From NCBI GenBank assembly GCA_016213245.1, contig JACRBC010000051.1:1-47077 (forward strand): a stretch of 47,077 bases of DNA. The letters are read 5' to 3'. The DNA comes from Candidatus Solibacter usitatus. Lineage in GTDB: Bacteria; Acidobacteriota; Terriglobia; Bryobacterales; Bryobacteraceae. A model generated the notes under the pieces. That model did not search any database. It was given only the letters and a program-made list of their open reading frames with translations, and was not told where the DNA came from. Below, piece by piece: positions 1 to 9,323 of the stretch (position 1 is its first letter; every line of letters begins with the position of its first letter). Made by a program: the position numbers and the translations under genes.

Positions 1-2
1 TC

Positions 3-554
3 GATGAGCTGGTGAAGAACCACTTCACGTGGGTCTTCGAGCCGTACCAGCAGCAGCGCCGGCGGGGCAAGGTGATGGGCGACGAGGAGCTGGTGAAGGG
101 CACGATCCGCGAGGTGTGCGACCGGCTGGCGCGGCTGATCGGCGGCACGGCCGGGACGGCGCCGATCACGGCGCAGCCGGAGATCCTCTACAAGTCGCCG
201 TACAACTTCGTGATCGCCGATGAGAAGGGGGACCCGTCGTCGCGGCTGGTGCTGGCGGCCGACGGGCACACCAACCTGATCAGCCTGGTGTGCACGCGGA
301 GCACGGGGCGGCGGACGTACAGCATCATCCGCGGGTCGCCGTACGACGATGAGACGTTCGACGTGCAGAGACTGCTGGAGGCGTTCCAGGCGGCCGAGGA
401 CCGGCCTGGGGAGCGGATCTGGGGCGGGTCGAACCTGGCGGCGGGGTCGGACAGCGAGCTGGGGTCGAGCCTGGAGTGGACCGAGATCCGGGACATTGCC
501 GAGCAGGTGGTGCGGGAGGCCTACGAGCGGAGCATGGCGCCGACGCTGGATTAG
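3..554 (+). CDS. Hypothetical protein, 5' end outside the window
   Basis: The reading frame is open from the first bases (it begins D-E-L-V-K) and stops at TAG 552-554, so this is the last ~183 residues of a longer protein. A GTG at position 12 could be read as a start, but nothing like a ribosome binding site precedes it and the frame continues upstream. The fragment is a soluble, charged, mixed alpha/beta-looking sequence with no signal peptide, membrane segment or motif I recognise. Segments such as SPYNFVIADEKGD and GHTNLISLVCTRSTGRRTY look well structured rather than random. It converges on the next gene with only about 20 bases between the stops. Function unknown. Confidence 0.75.
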   Translation, partial: DELVKNHFTWVFEPYQQQRRRGKVMGDEELVKGTIREVCDRLARLIGGTAGTAPITAQPEILYKSPYNFVIADEKGDPSSRLVLAADGHTNLISLVCTRSTGRRTYSIIRGSPYDDETFDVQRLLEAFQAAEDRPGERIWGGSNLAAGSDSELGSSLEWTEIRDIAEQVVREAYERSMAPTLD

Positions 555-575
555 GGGCCGGCCGGACGACGGGCC

Positions 576-3500
576 TTACTTCACCGCGATGGTCACGCCA
601 TCCTGGCTGCGAGCCGAACCGACGGCCAGCACGACAGGTACGGCCGGGCCGGGCGCCACTCCTTGCGGTATGACAACGTCGAATTGAAATGCGCCAGCCA
701 CTTGGCCCGGCGTGGAGCCGGCTTCGAGGACTTGGGCTTCGATGCCGCCGATCTTCACGGAGACCGGCAGCGCCGGCCGTTTCACTCCATCCTGTATGAC
801 TTCGCCGGTAGTGCCGGGGGGCGTGGTCTGGCCTTCTCCCGTACCAAAGAGACGGATGGTGGAGCCGCGGGCCGCAGAGTTCTCAACGCTGTTCGCGGAA
901 CCATCCTGATTCAGGCAGCGGGCTTGGCCTTGGCCCGTGCCGTTCGCGGTGTAGATGCCGGGCGCTGAGGGCGCGATGGGAACTCCCGTGGCAATCGCGA
1001 ACGTCCCCTTGAACTCCACCTCGATGTCCACTGAAGCGCTGCCGGCTACCTCGTACGGCACCACGGCGTCGACCTGGGTCGCTGAGACATACAGCAGCGG
1101 CGCGGCCACGCCGCCGAACCGCACCCGCGTGCCCTCGACTTCGTTGGCCACCTTACCGCCTTCGTCGATCCAATGACCGGTCGGCTTGTAGGGTCCGATG
1201 TTCAAGCCGAGAATGGTGACGATCTCCCCTGGGGCGATTGCTCCGAACCTCATCGATGCGGCGTTGACCACGGAAGCCGCCAGAGGCGGGCTGAACTCGG
1301 GCAGAGGGATATTGGCTGAGGTGACGTGCAAAGTGACAGGAACAGTCACGGAAGTGGCCGAGCCCGGGGGGGGCGGTGAGCTGAACCGTTCCGTGGTATT
1401 CGCCGGGCGGGAGGTTGCGGGCGTCGGCTTTGAGATAAACCCCGCCATAGGGGACATAGTCGCGCGGTGGCAACACGCTCAGCCAATTGGTCCCATCCAT
1501 GGTTGACGTGGCGGCACTGGACTCAACAGGAATGCCGATGCTGGTTACGGCCAGCGATTTCGCTTCGATCTCAGCAACGGAATAGGACCCCGTTGCGGAT
1601 CCACTGGCCACCCAGAATTCCATGCTTTCCGGCGCGACTGATATCGGTGGCTGTTCGGCCCAAACGGCCAAGATCACGGCGATCTGTGCGGGTGCATATT
1701 CGCTGTGCCCGGTGGAAGCGACCGTGATTGTGCCGCGATAGGTGCCGGCGTCCAGTCCTGTTTGGTTGACGGCGATGGCGAGTCTTGTTCCGCCGCTGGC
1801 CTGGTCATAGGTGCTTGAGGATGCCAGCCAGGAGCCTCCGTTGGCGGTCGCGACTTTGATGTCGTCCGGGAAGTACGGCGACACGCTGACAAGCCGGGCA
1901 GCGGGCTGCGCGGCGCCCGCCTTGGCCCAGAATGTGACGGGAGTATCGCGTGCACTGGTGTACAGGACCTGGGGCGGACGCCTATACATCGCTGTATTGC
2001 GTTCCACGCTATTGGCGGGTCCGGAGACGGTAATCGAACCAGACAAGCTGTACGCCTGCGCGGGCAGGGCAGCGGGATCGGCGGTCAGCGTGAGGGTTGC
2101 CGGCGTGACGCCTTCCATTGGGGTAATGGAAAGCCAATTCATGGGGGCGCCACCATATCCGCGCAGGCTCACAGAAAACGGCGCCGGCTCGCCGTCGCTG
2201 ATGATCTGGAGTCGCAGAGAAGGTGGCGGTGTGCCTGCCGGATCCGTCGGGAAGTACAGCGGGTACGGCCCTTCGAGCGAAATGATGGACCGGGTCACAC
2301 GGAAGATGAATGAAAACGTGCTTGGCAGGAGTACAGGGTCGTTGGGTGTGATGGTGACCTCGCCGGTGTATTGGCCAGGTTCAAGCGACGAAGGGTCCAT
2401 CGTGAGGGTGATTCTGGAAGAATCCGGGCAGGGTGTTGAGCTGGTGGGCGTGCAGGTGGCGCCCTCTTGAGGCGAGATGGTGAGCCAGTTCCCTCCGTTC
2501 GCTGTTGCCGCCGTCGCGCGAAATGGTACGATTCCGAACGCGCGCACCGTCAGCGTGCGCGTGGCTGGGGGGGAATCAACCAGCCAGGCCAGGCAGGGCG
2601 TATCGTAACCACCAATCGGGCCGGAGGGTTTCACGTCACAGGTTGGTTGTCCACCGTCCCAGGTGACATAGGCCTGCCTGCCTGCCCCTGAAGTCGAGCT
2701 GACCTGCGAAGCGGATACTCCCCTACCGGTGCGGTCGCCCGGCACGATGCCGAGCCAGATCATCCGGATCGGCGTGAGAGGAGTTAGAGAGGTGCTGGAT
2801 AGTTGGCTGCCCCTCGCGCTTCGCAGGAAGACTCCGCCGGCCGGTATCGTGAACACACTTCTGCCGTATCCATATCCGAACTTGTAGTTGATGTACTCTG
2901 TGGTGCGCTGTTCCACGAGAACGGATTGCGAGGTCTGATTGTAGAGCGCGTACGCACCATAGGTCCAGTCAGACAGATACCCAAAGAACGCCCCCGCGTA
3001 GGTCTGCTGCGGGAAGATGGGCTGGATGGTGCGAGACCACGACTCACCGCCGTAAGACGTCCAGCGCAAGGGAGGGAAGAAGTCGGTTTCCGCTCCATTG
3101 GGAATCCGCGCCGTCACCCGCTTGGATCTGAGGTCGGCGGAAGCGCCGAGGACCACATCGATGGCTTGCGGTCCCACGAGGGTAACGGCTGACAGGGCTA
3201 CACCCTCGATTTCGACTCGCGTTGAGGCGGTGAATCCGCCACCGGCGATGCGAACTGTCGCGCCAGCGGGCAGCGGCCCGCCCACGGGCGTCACGCTGTC
3301 GATCGACAGCGTGCCTCCCACTTTCAGTTGGCCCGGAGGCGCCGTCACCAGGTAGCGGTACCCGTACGCGTCCCTCCAGGGATCAGGTCCCGCAGTCAAC
3401 TTGATAAATCCCACCGTGCCGTTGGCGATGCCCGGCAGCACTGGAATGGTGACGGTGATCAGCGGAGCACTTGGCAATTGTCCTATGCCGCCGGTAGGCG

Positions 3501-3852
3501 AGCCGAACTGGATTTCGACGCGCCGATCCTCAACGTTGGCGACGCCGAACTGGTCGCCGGTCGCGCACAGCACGTCGACTGAGGTGGCGGACCCGAAGAC
3601 GGCGGGATCGAAATCCAGGCTGAGTTTGCCGCTGGAAATCCGATGAGATTCGGGGAGAGTCAGGCGTATCTGCGCTATCGCTCCGGCGGGAACGCTTGGG
3701 CTGGAAATGCCCAGAACCAAGGGGGGTAGTGAGGGTTCGGCGGCGGCAAGAGAGACGCTCCACGACAGGAGCAGGGCCCACTGGAAAATGAGCAAGGGAA
3801 TCCGGCAGCGGAAAGTGCCGCGTTGGATATAGCGCAAAAAGAGACTCGTCAA
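576..3852 (-). pseudogene. Secreted Ig-like/BACON multidomain protein with TIGR03437-type C-terminus, frameshifted
   Basis: Two overlapping minus-strand frames together make one protein of about 1091 residues. Frame one runs from TTG 3852; a GGAGG at 3858-3862 lies five bases upstream and supports this unusual start. It has a signal peptide (hydrophobic, ending near residue 38), a cohesin-like beta domain (~45-170), an IPT/TIG-like domain (~185-260) and several BACON-like repeats with the 'GGxWLxxxP' pattern. Frame two carries the C-terminal domain with VVNAASMRFGAIAPGEIVTI, typical of the Solibacter TIGR03437 family. The two frames join in the G8 run at 1366-1373: removing one base gives ...LTAPP-GSATS... 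without a break. The protein is probably exported and may bind surfaces or carbohydrate, but no substrate can be read from it. Third positions look less GC-rich than in neighbouring genes. The shift may be a real mutation, phase variation or a sequencing error. Confidence 0.8.
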
Positions 3853-3857
3853 TTCAT

Positions 3858-3862
3858 CCTCC
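3858..3862 (-). promoter_or_regulatory. Shine-Dalgarno sequence deciding a TTG start
   Basis: The minus strand reads GGAGG five bases before TTG 3852. The nearby ATG on the same strand is followed at once by a stop (ATG AAT TGA), so TTG is the only start in this frame with a ribosome binding site and a complete signal peptide. Confidence 0.65.
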
Positions 3863-3949
3863 GCAATCGCAGGCGGTGGAAACTATGCGAAATCGAAGTC
3901 CTCATTCGTCATCATCACACACATTCAAGGTCCGACGTTTGGGGTGCGG

Positions 3950-3975
3950 ACCCGCTCGCTACCGCTCGCGGCTCT
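3950..3975 (+). repeat. Solitary partial copy of the 56-bp repeat
   Basis: These 26 bases are identical to the first 26 bases of the 56-bp unit repeated at 7673-7952 (ACCCGCTCGC, TACCGCTCGC, GGCTCT in order). Identity ends abruptly at 3976. The copy lies in an intergenic region, as does the array. Confidence 0.85.
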
Positions 3976-4120
3976 GTTGCCGGCGATTGAGGTGACAGGT
4001 GGTTGGGGGCAATCGCGCGGCTCACAAGGGGCGGGCGGTGGTGGCCGAATAGCACCAGCGTGGTTGGAGGCGGCCAGGAGTGGGGGCGGTGCGGGCGAGT
4101 GGAATGAATCAGTTAGGTTG

Positions 4121-4136
4121 TGGCACGGGAGTTGCA
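4121..4136 (+). promoter_or_regulatory. Sigma-54 (RpoN) promoter, -24/-12
   Basis: TGGCACG at 4121-4127 and TTGCA at 4132-4136, four bases apart, match the RpoN consensus TGGCACG-N4-TTGCW at every fixed position. The essential GG (4122-4123) and GC (4134-4135) have the required ten bases between them. The transcript should start near 4147, leaving about 16 bases before ATG 4163 with AGGAG at 4148-4152. An enhancer-binding activator would be needed; none is encoded in the window. Confidence 0.8.
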
Positions 4137-4162
4137 TTGAAGAGGGCAGGAGAAGACTCGAT

Positions 4163-4972
4163 ATGCGACTCGAAGTGACACTGATGGGGGTGCTGATGGC
4201 GGGGCAGACCGTGGCGCAGGAGGGTGGCTGGCGGAAGTTCAGCGAGCCGGCGCCGGCCTCGACGTTGACGCTGGCGGCGGGGACATTTATCAGCGTGCGG
4301 GTGGACCAGACGCTGACGAGCAAGCACAACCGGCCGGGCGACGCGTTCACGGCGACTCTGGAGCAACCGCTGGTGGCCGAGGGCCTGGTGGTGGCGCGGC
4401 GCGGGCAGACGCTGGGAGGCCGGGTGGCGGACGTGCAGCCGGGCGCGAGGGGCAAGGGTGGAGCGAGCCTGGGCGTGGAGCTGACGGAGCTGAGCTTGGC
4501 CGATGGCGGGCAGGCGAGGGTGCGCACGCAGTTGATGCAGTACAGCGGCGGCGGCGCGCGGGGGCGCAACGCGGCGGCGGTGGTGACGACGGCGGGGACG
4601 GGGGCGGCGATCGGCGGGATGGCCGGCGGCGGCGCGGGCGCGGGCATCGGGGCGGCGGTGGGAGCGGCGGTGTCGGGGATTGTGGTGGCGGCGTCGCGAG
4701 GCAGGGCGGCGGAGATCGAGCCGGAGGCGCTGCTGACGTTCCGGCTGCTGGAGCCGGTGACGATTGCGACGGAGCGGTCCGGCGCGTCGTTCCGGCCGGC
4801 GACGCAGGAGGACTACGGGCAGAGGCTGGTGGAGCGCCGCCGGGCGGTGGCTCCGCCGTACTATGCGGGCTTCGGCTACCCGTGGTTCTACACGCCGTAC
4901 TATTGGGGTCCGGGGCCGTACTTCTACACGGGGGTGCGGTTCTATCACGGGCATGGGGGGCGGCGGCGCTGA
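4163..4972 (+). CDS. Secreted glycine-zipper protein
   Basis: This 269-residue protein starts at ATG 4163, preceded by AGGAG at 4148-4152. The same frame is open further upstream, but the signal peptide (MRLEVTLMGVLMAGQTVAQ) begins here and the sigma-54 promoter lies just before it. A beta-rich domain follows (~30-125, with FISVRVDQTLTSKHNRPGD), resembling the 'coat' domain seen in other acidobacterial envelope proteins. Next is a glycine-zipper stretch (~140-180; [19 protein letters not shown]), which in this family inserts in or spans membranes. The tail is rich in Tyr, Pro and Gly (PYYAGFGYPWFYTPYYWGPG) and ends in basic residues. It is likely an envelope or outer-membrane protein. The promoter type suggests expression under a special condition. 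The exact role is unknown. Confidence 0.8.
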   Translation: MRLEVTLMGVLMAGQTVAQEGGWRKFSEPAPASTLTLAAGTFISVRVDQTLTSKHNRPGDAFTATLEQPLVAEGLVVARRGQTLGGRVADVQPGARGKGGASLGVELTELSLADGGQARVRTQLMQYSGGGARGRNAAAVVTTAGTGAAIGGMAGGGAGAGIGAAVGAAVSGIVVAASRGRAAEIEPEALLTFRLLEPVTIATERSGASFRPATQEDYGQRLVERRRAVAPPYYAGFGYPWFYTPYYWGPGPYFYTGVRFYHGHGGRRR

Positions 4973-5110
4973 GATTCGAATCAGGCGACCAGAAGGGCTG
5001 AAACTCTCCGGGGTGGGGCATTCCGTTATAGAATGGGAGTGCTGCATCTGACATGGCAGTAGTCGCCCGGCTGAGGGCGATGAGAGACGGTCATCATCCG
5101 GGGAGTAATC

Positions 5111-6568
<1,458 letters not shown>

Positions 6569-6584
6569 GGGAGAACAGCACGCA

Positions 6585-7667
6585 ATGAAATACGGACTGA
6601 ACATCAAGCCAGAGGGCGCGCTGGACTTCCTGTCGCTGGGGGCTCTGATCCACCGGCTGGACCCGGGGATCATCCCGTTCAGGAAGGCGGCCGAGTGCCA
6701 GATCCACGTCAGCGGCGGCGAGTTCAACTGCGCGGCGAACCTGGCGGACTGCTTCGGGCTGAAGACGGGCGTGGCCAGCGCCATGGTCGATTATCCAATT
6801 GGCGAGCTGATCGCCGAGCGGGTGAAGGCGATGGGCGTGAAGCCGTTCTACAAGCGGTTCAAGCACAACGGCGTAAACGGGCCGAACATGGCGACGGTCT
6901 ATTCGGACCGCGGGCTGGGGGTGCGGGCGCCGGTGGTGTTCTACAACCGGGCCAACGAGGCGGGCGCGCTGCTGAAGCCGGGCGACTTCGACTGGCCGGC
7001 GATCTTCGGCCAGGGCGTGCGCTGGTTCCACTCGGGCGGGATCTTCGCGGCGCTGTCGGAGACGACGGGCGAGCTGATCGTGGAGGCGATGAAGGCGGCC
7101 AAGGCGGCCGGGGCGGTGACGTCGTTCGATTTGAACTACCGGGCGAAGCTGTGGAACATCTGGGGCGGCGCTGATCAGGCCGTATCGGTGATCCACAGGA
7201 TTGTGGAGAACGTGGACGTGCTGGTGGGCAACGAGGAGGACCTGCAATTGGGGCTGGGGATCGCCGGGCCGGAGGTGCACTCGAAGTCGAAGCTCGATCC
7301 GTCGACGTTCTTCGGGATGATCGGCGATGTAGTAAAGAAGTACGCGCAGGTGAAAGTGGTGGCGACGACGCTGAGAGAGGTGCACTCGACCAACCACCAT
7401 TCGTGGAGCGCGGTGGCGTGGATCGACGGCCAGACCTACACGGCGCCGGAGTGCGAGCTGAACGTGCTGGACCGGGTGGGCGGGGGCGACGGCTTTGCGT
7501 CGGGGTTCATTTTCGGGCTGCTGAACGGCGAGGCGCCGCTGGATGCGGTGAAGCTGGGGTGGGCGCACGGGGCGCTGCTGACGACGTTCCCGGGCGACAC
7601 CACGATGGCGACGCTGGAGCAGGTGCGGGCGTTCGCCAAGGGGGGGTCGGCGCGGATCCAGAGGTAG
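6585..7667 (+). CDS. PfkB-family sugar kinase, probably 2-keto-3-deoxygluconate kinase-like
   Basis: This 360-residue cytosolic ribokinase/PfkB-family kinase would phosphorylate a sugar or sugar acid with ATP. The N-terminal family signature is near 44-51 (GGEFNCAA). The C-terminal signature is DRVGGGDGFASG (296-307), with Asp302 as the expected catalytic base; GGGD replaces the common GAGD. The segment FDLNYRAKLW (181-190) resembles the substrate-side loop of 2-keto-3-deoxygluconate kinases, the most likely activity. It is 16 bases downstream of gnd, so both may handle sugar-acid intermediates. KDG kinase would belong to an Entner-Doudoroff or uronate route rather than the pentose phosphate path, so the substrate is not certain. 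Confidence 0.85.
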   Translation: MKYGLNIKPEGALDFLSLGALIHRLDPGIIPFRKAAECQIHVSGGEFNCAANLADCFGLKTGVASAMVDYPIGELIAERVKAMGVKPFYKRFKHNGVNGPNMATVYSDRGLGVRAPVVFYNRANEAGALLKPGDFDWPAIFGQGVRWFHSGGIFAALSETTGELIVEAMKAAKAAGAVTSFDLNYRAKLWNIWGGADQAVSVIHRIVENVDVLVGNEEDLQLGLGIAGPEVHSKSKLDPSTFFGMIGDVVKKYAQVKVVATTLREVHSTNHHSWSAVAWIDGQTYTAPECELNVLDRVGGGDGFASGFIFGLLNGEAPLDAVKLGWAHGALLTTFPGDTTMATLEQVRAFAKGGSARIQR

Positions 7668-8075
7668 GCGGGACCCGCTTGCTACCGCTCGCGGCTCTAC
7701 TCGCTGACGTTCGCGGGTCTACGGGCTGACCCGCTCGCTACCGCTCGCGGCTCTACTCGCTGACGTTCGCGGGTCTACGGGCTGACCCGCTCGCTACCGC
7801 TCGCGGCTCTACTCGCTGACGATCGCGGGTCTACGAGCTGACCCGCTCGCTACCGCTCGCGGCTTTACTCGCTGACGTTCGCGGGTCTACGGGCTGACCT
7901 GCTCGCTACCGCTCGCGGGTCTACGGGCTGACGTTCGCGGGTCTACGGGCTGACGGGGTCGGGAGTGATTGGAGAAGCGTGGGCGGGGGCAAGCGGGCCA
8001 CCTTTTCTGAAGCCGGTTGAAACCTGGTGCGTCTATTGGATAGTCTTTGAGACACACACCAGGAGGCACCGGGAT
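7668..8075. other. 408-base intergenic region filled mainly by tandem repeats
   Basis: The first ~285 bases are the 56-bp tandem array. The rest (7953-8075) shows no gene. It contains the AGGAGG ribosome binding site of the DUF362 gene at 8061-8066. No convincing promoter was found. Confidence 0.75.
7673..7952 (+). repeat. Five tandem copies of a 56-bp repeat
   Basis: Units start at 7673, 7729, 7785, 7841 and 7897, exactly 56 bases apart, with no spacers. Unit 2 is the consensus; units 1, 3, 4 and 5 differ from it by about 1, 2, 1 and 4 bases. Each unit is itself an imperfect dimer of two 28-base halves (TCGCTACCGCTCGCGG against TCGCTGACGTTCGCGG). ACCCGC at the unit start can pair with GCGGGT at positions 41-46 of the unit. 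Because 56 is not a multiple of three, the array does not encode a repeated peptide. A 26-bp copy lies at 3950-3975. Function unknown. Confidence 0.95.
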
Positions 8076-9167
8076 ATGGAAGTGAATCGCAGGGATCTGC
8101 TGGCCGGAGTGCTGACGGCGGCGGCGGCGCGCGCCGAGGCGGCGCCGGCGAAGCTGGGGATACCGGGGCCGTACCGCGGCCGGGTGGTGGCGGTGGAGCA
8201 CCCGGGGAGCATCATCTCGGGCAAGTACCAGCAGGAGCCGGTGCGCGACATGATGCGGCGGGGCATGATGGAGCTGACGGGCGCGCCGGGGTGGGTGGAC
8301 GCCTGGCGGGTGTTCTTCGAGAAGGGCGACGTGGTGGGGATCAAGGTGAACCCGGTGGGGCAGCCGTTCATCATCTCGTCGGCCGAGGTCTTCCGTGAGA
8401 TCGTGGCGGGGCTGGAGTCGGCGGGGGTGAAGCGGGAAGACATCATCGCGTATGACAGGTACAAGAGCGAGTTCCTGAGCGGCGGGTTTGTGAAGTGGCT
8501 GCCGGAGGGTGTGCGGTGGATGGCGGCGACGGACAAGGTGGACTCGCTGCAACTGGACATGGACGGCTACGACGCCGATCACTACATGGAGATGGCGCTG
8601 GTGGGGGCGCGGGCGAATCCGGAGGACCGGCACCACAGACGGTCGTACGTGGCGAAGTTCCTGACCAAGCACGTGGGCAAGCTGGTGAACCTGGGGGTGC
8701 TGAAGCACCACCAGTCGGCGGGGGTGACGATCGCGCTGAAGAACCTGTCGCACGGGCTGGTGAACAACGTGGCGCGGAGCCACGTGTCGAGCTCGAACAA
8801 CGCGTGCGGGATGTTCATCCCGACGGTGGTGGACCTGCCGGTGATCCGGCAGAAGACGGTGCTGAACATCATCGACGGGGTGCTGGGGGCCTACCACGGG
8901 GGTCCGGCGCGGAAGACTGGGCGCTACCTGTGGGAGAACAAGACGATGTACTTCGCCACCGACCCGGTGGCGGTGGACCGGATCGGGTGGAACATCATCG
9001 ACAACAAGCGGGGGCAGATGGGGATGCAGCCGCTGGCGCTGGCCTATGCGGACAACGACAGCGTGTTTGTGCGGATGCAGCCGGAGCACGTGGAGATCGC
9101 CGGGCTGCTGGGGTTGGGCGAGGGCGACGAGAAGAAGATCGACCTGAGGAAGTTCAAGCTGGCCTGA
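8076..9167 (+). CDS. Exported DUF362-family protein
   Basis: The 363-residue protein starts at ATG 8076 with AGGAGG at 8061-8066; the open frame extends upstream, but the leader begins here. The N-terminus MEVNRRDLLAGVLTAAAARA has a twin-arginine motif, so export by the Tat route is likely. The body resembles DUF362 proteins: GDVVGIKVNPVG, a central VALKNLSHG-type segment, NNACGMFIP, and a C-terminal DPVAVDRIGWNII. Some DUF362 proteins carry 4Fe-4S centres, but no ferredoxin-like cysteine cluster is visible here. The biochemical role of the family is unsettled. The octaheme cytochrome gene follows after about 155 bases with its own regulatory site, so the two are probably transcribed separately. 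Confidence 0.85.
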   Translation: MEVNRRDLLAGVLTAAAARAEAAPAKLGIPGPYRGRVVAVEHPGSIISGKYQQEPVRDMMRRGMMELTGAPGWVDAWRVFFEKGDVVGIKVNPVGQPFIISSAEVFREIVAGLESAGVKREDIIAYDRYKSEFLSGGFVKWLPEGVRWMAATDKVDSLQLDMDGYDADHYMEMALVGARANPEDRHHRRSYVAKFLTKHVGKLVNLGVLKHHQSAGVTIALKNLSHGLVNNVARSHVSSSNNACGMFIPTVVDLPVIRQKTVLNIIDGVLGAYHGGPARKTGRYLWENKTMYFATDPVAVDRIGWNIIDNKRGQMGMQPLALAYADNDSVFVRMQPEHVEIAGLLGLGEGDEKKIDLRKFKLA

Positions 9168-9185
9168 TCAGCGGGGAGCGCGGAC

Positions 9186-9250
9186 GGCGGCGTGGGAGGA
9201 TTGGCCGCTGATGAACCGGATGAACGCGACTCAAAGCGGAAGGGCGTGGG
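9186..9250 (+). repeat. Dispersed intergenic repeat, copy 1
   Basis: This stretch aligns along about 60 bases with 19607-19670. Both read GGCGGCGTGGG, then a GGCCGCTGATGAA core, then GATG(A/G)ACGCG and TCAAA. There are scattered mismatches and one indel. Both copies lie between genes. Internally it is made of approximate ten-base steps (GCTGATGAAC, GGATGAACGC). Confidence 0.7.
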
Positions 9251-9254
9251 CGAT

Positions 9255-9270
9255 TGTGACGGGAGTCACA
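9255..9270 (+). promoter_or_regulatory. CRP/FNR-family binding site upstream of the octaheme cytochrome
   Basis: TGTGAC-GGGA-GTCACA is a perfect 16-bp palindrome and matches the CRP core TGTGA-N6-TCACA exactly. It also resembles the TTGAC-N4-GTCAA sites of NnrR/DNR-type nitrogen-oxide regulators. Its centre (9262.5) is 41.5 bases before the start predicted from the -10 at 9292-9297, the class II activator position. Which member of the family binds cannot be told from the site. Confidence 0.7.
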
Positions 9271-9291
9271 GTAGGGCAAAAGGATAAGGGG

Positions 9292-9297
9292 TAAGAT
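9292..9297 (+). promoter_or_regulatory. Candidate -10 box of the octaheme cytochrome gene
   Basis: TAAGAT matches TATAAT at four of six positions and would start transcription near 9304, 20 bases before ATG 9324. No good -35 box exists, as expected if an activator bound at 9255-9270 replaces it. Confidence 0.4.
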
Positions 9298-9323
9298 TAT
9301 CCGTTACGGGAGGCTCGGTCCAC

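Larger units (their letters stand above)
3853..4162. other. 310-base intergenic region
   Basis: No gene is supported here. The region separates two divergently transcribed genes. It holds a single 26-bp copy of the start of the 56-bp repeat found at 7673-7952, and a consensus sigma-54 promoter at 4121-4136 facing the glycine-zipper gene. No promoter for the minus-strand gene was clear. Confidence 0.7.

Noticed and set aside
7673..7952. CRISPR array
   Set aside because: Repeats of 56 bases run head to tail without unique spacers, and no cas gene is present.
8024..8039. A second sigma-54 promoter upstream of the DUF362 gene (TGGTGCG-N4-TTGGA)
   Set aside because: Three mismatches, including loss of the essential GC at -12.
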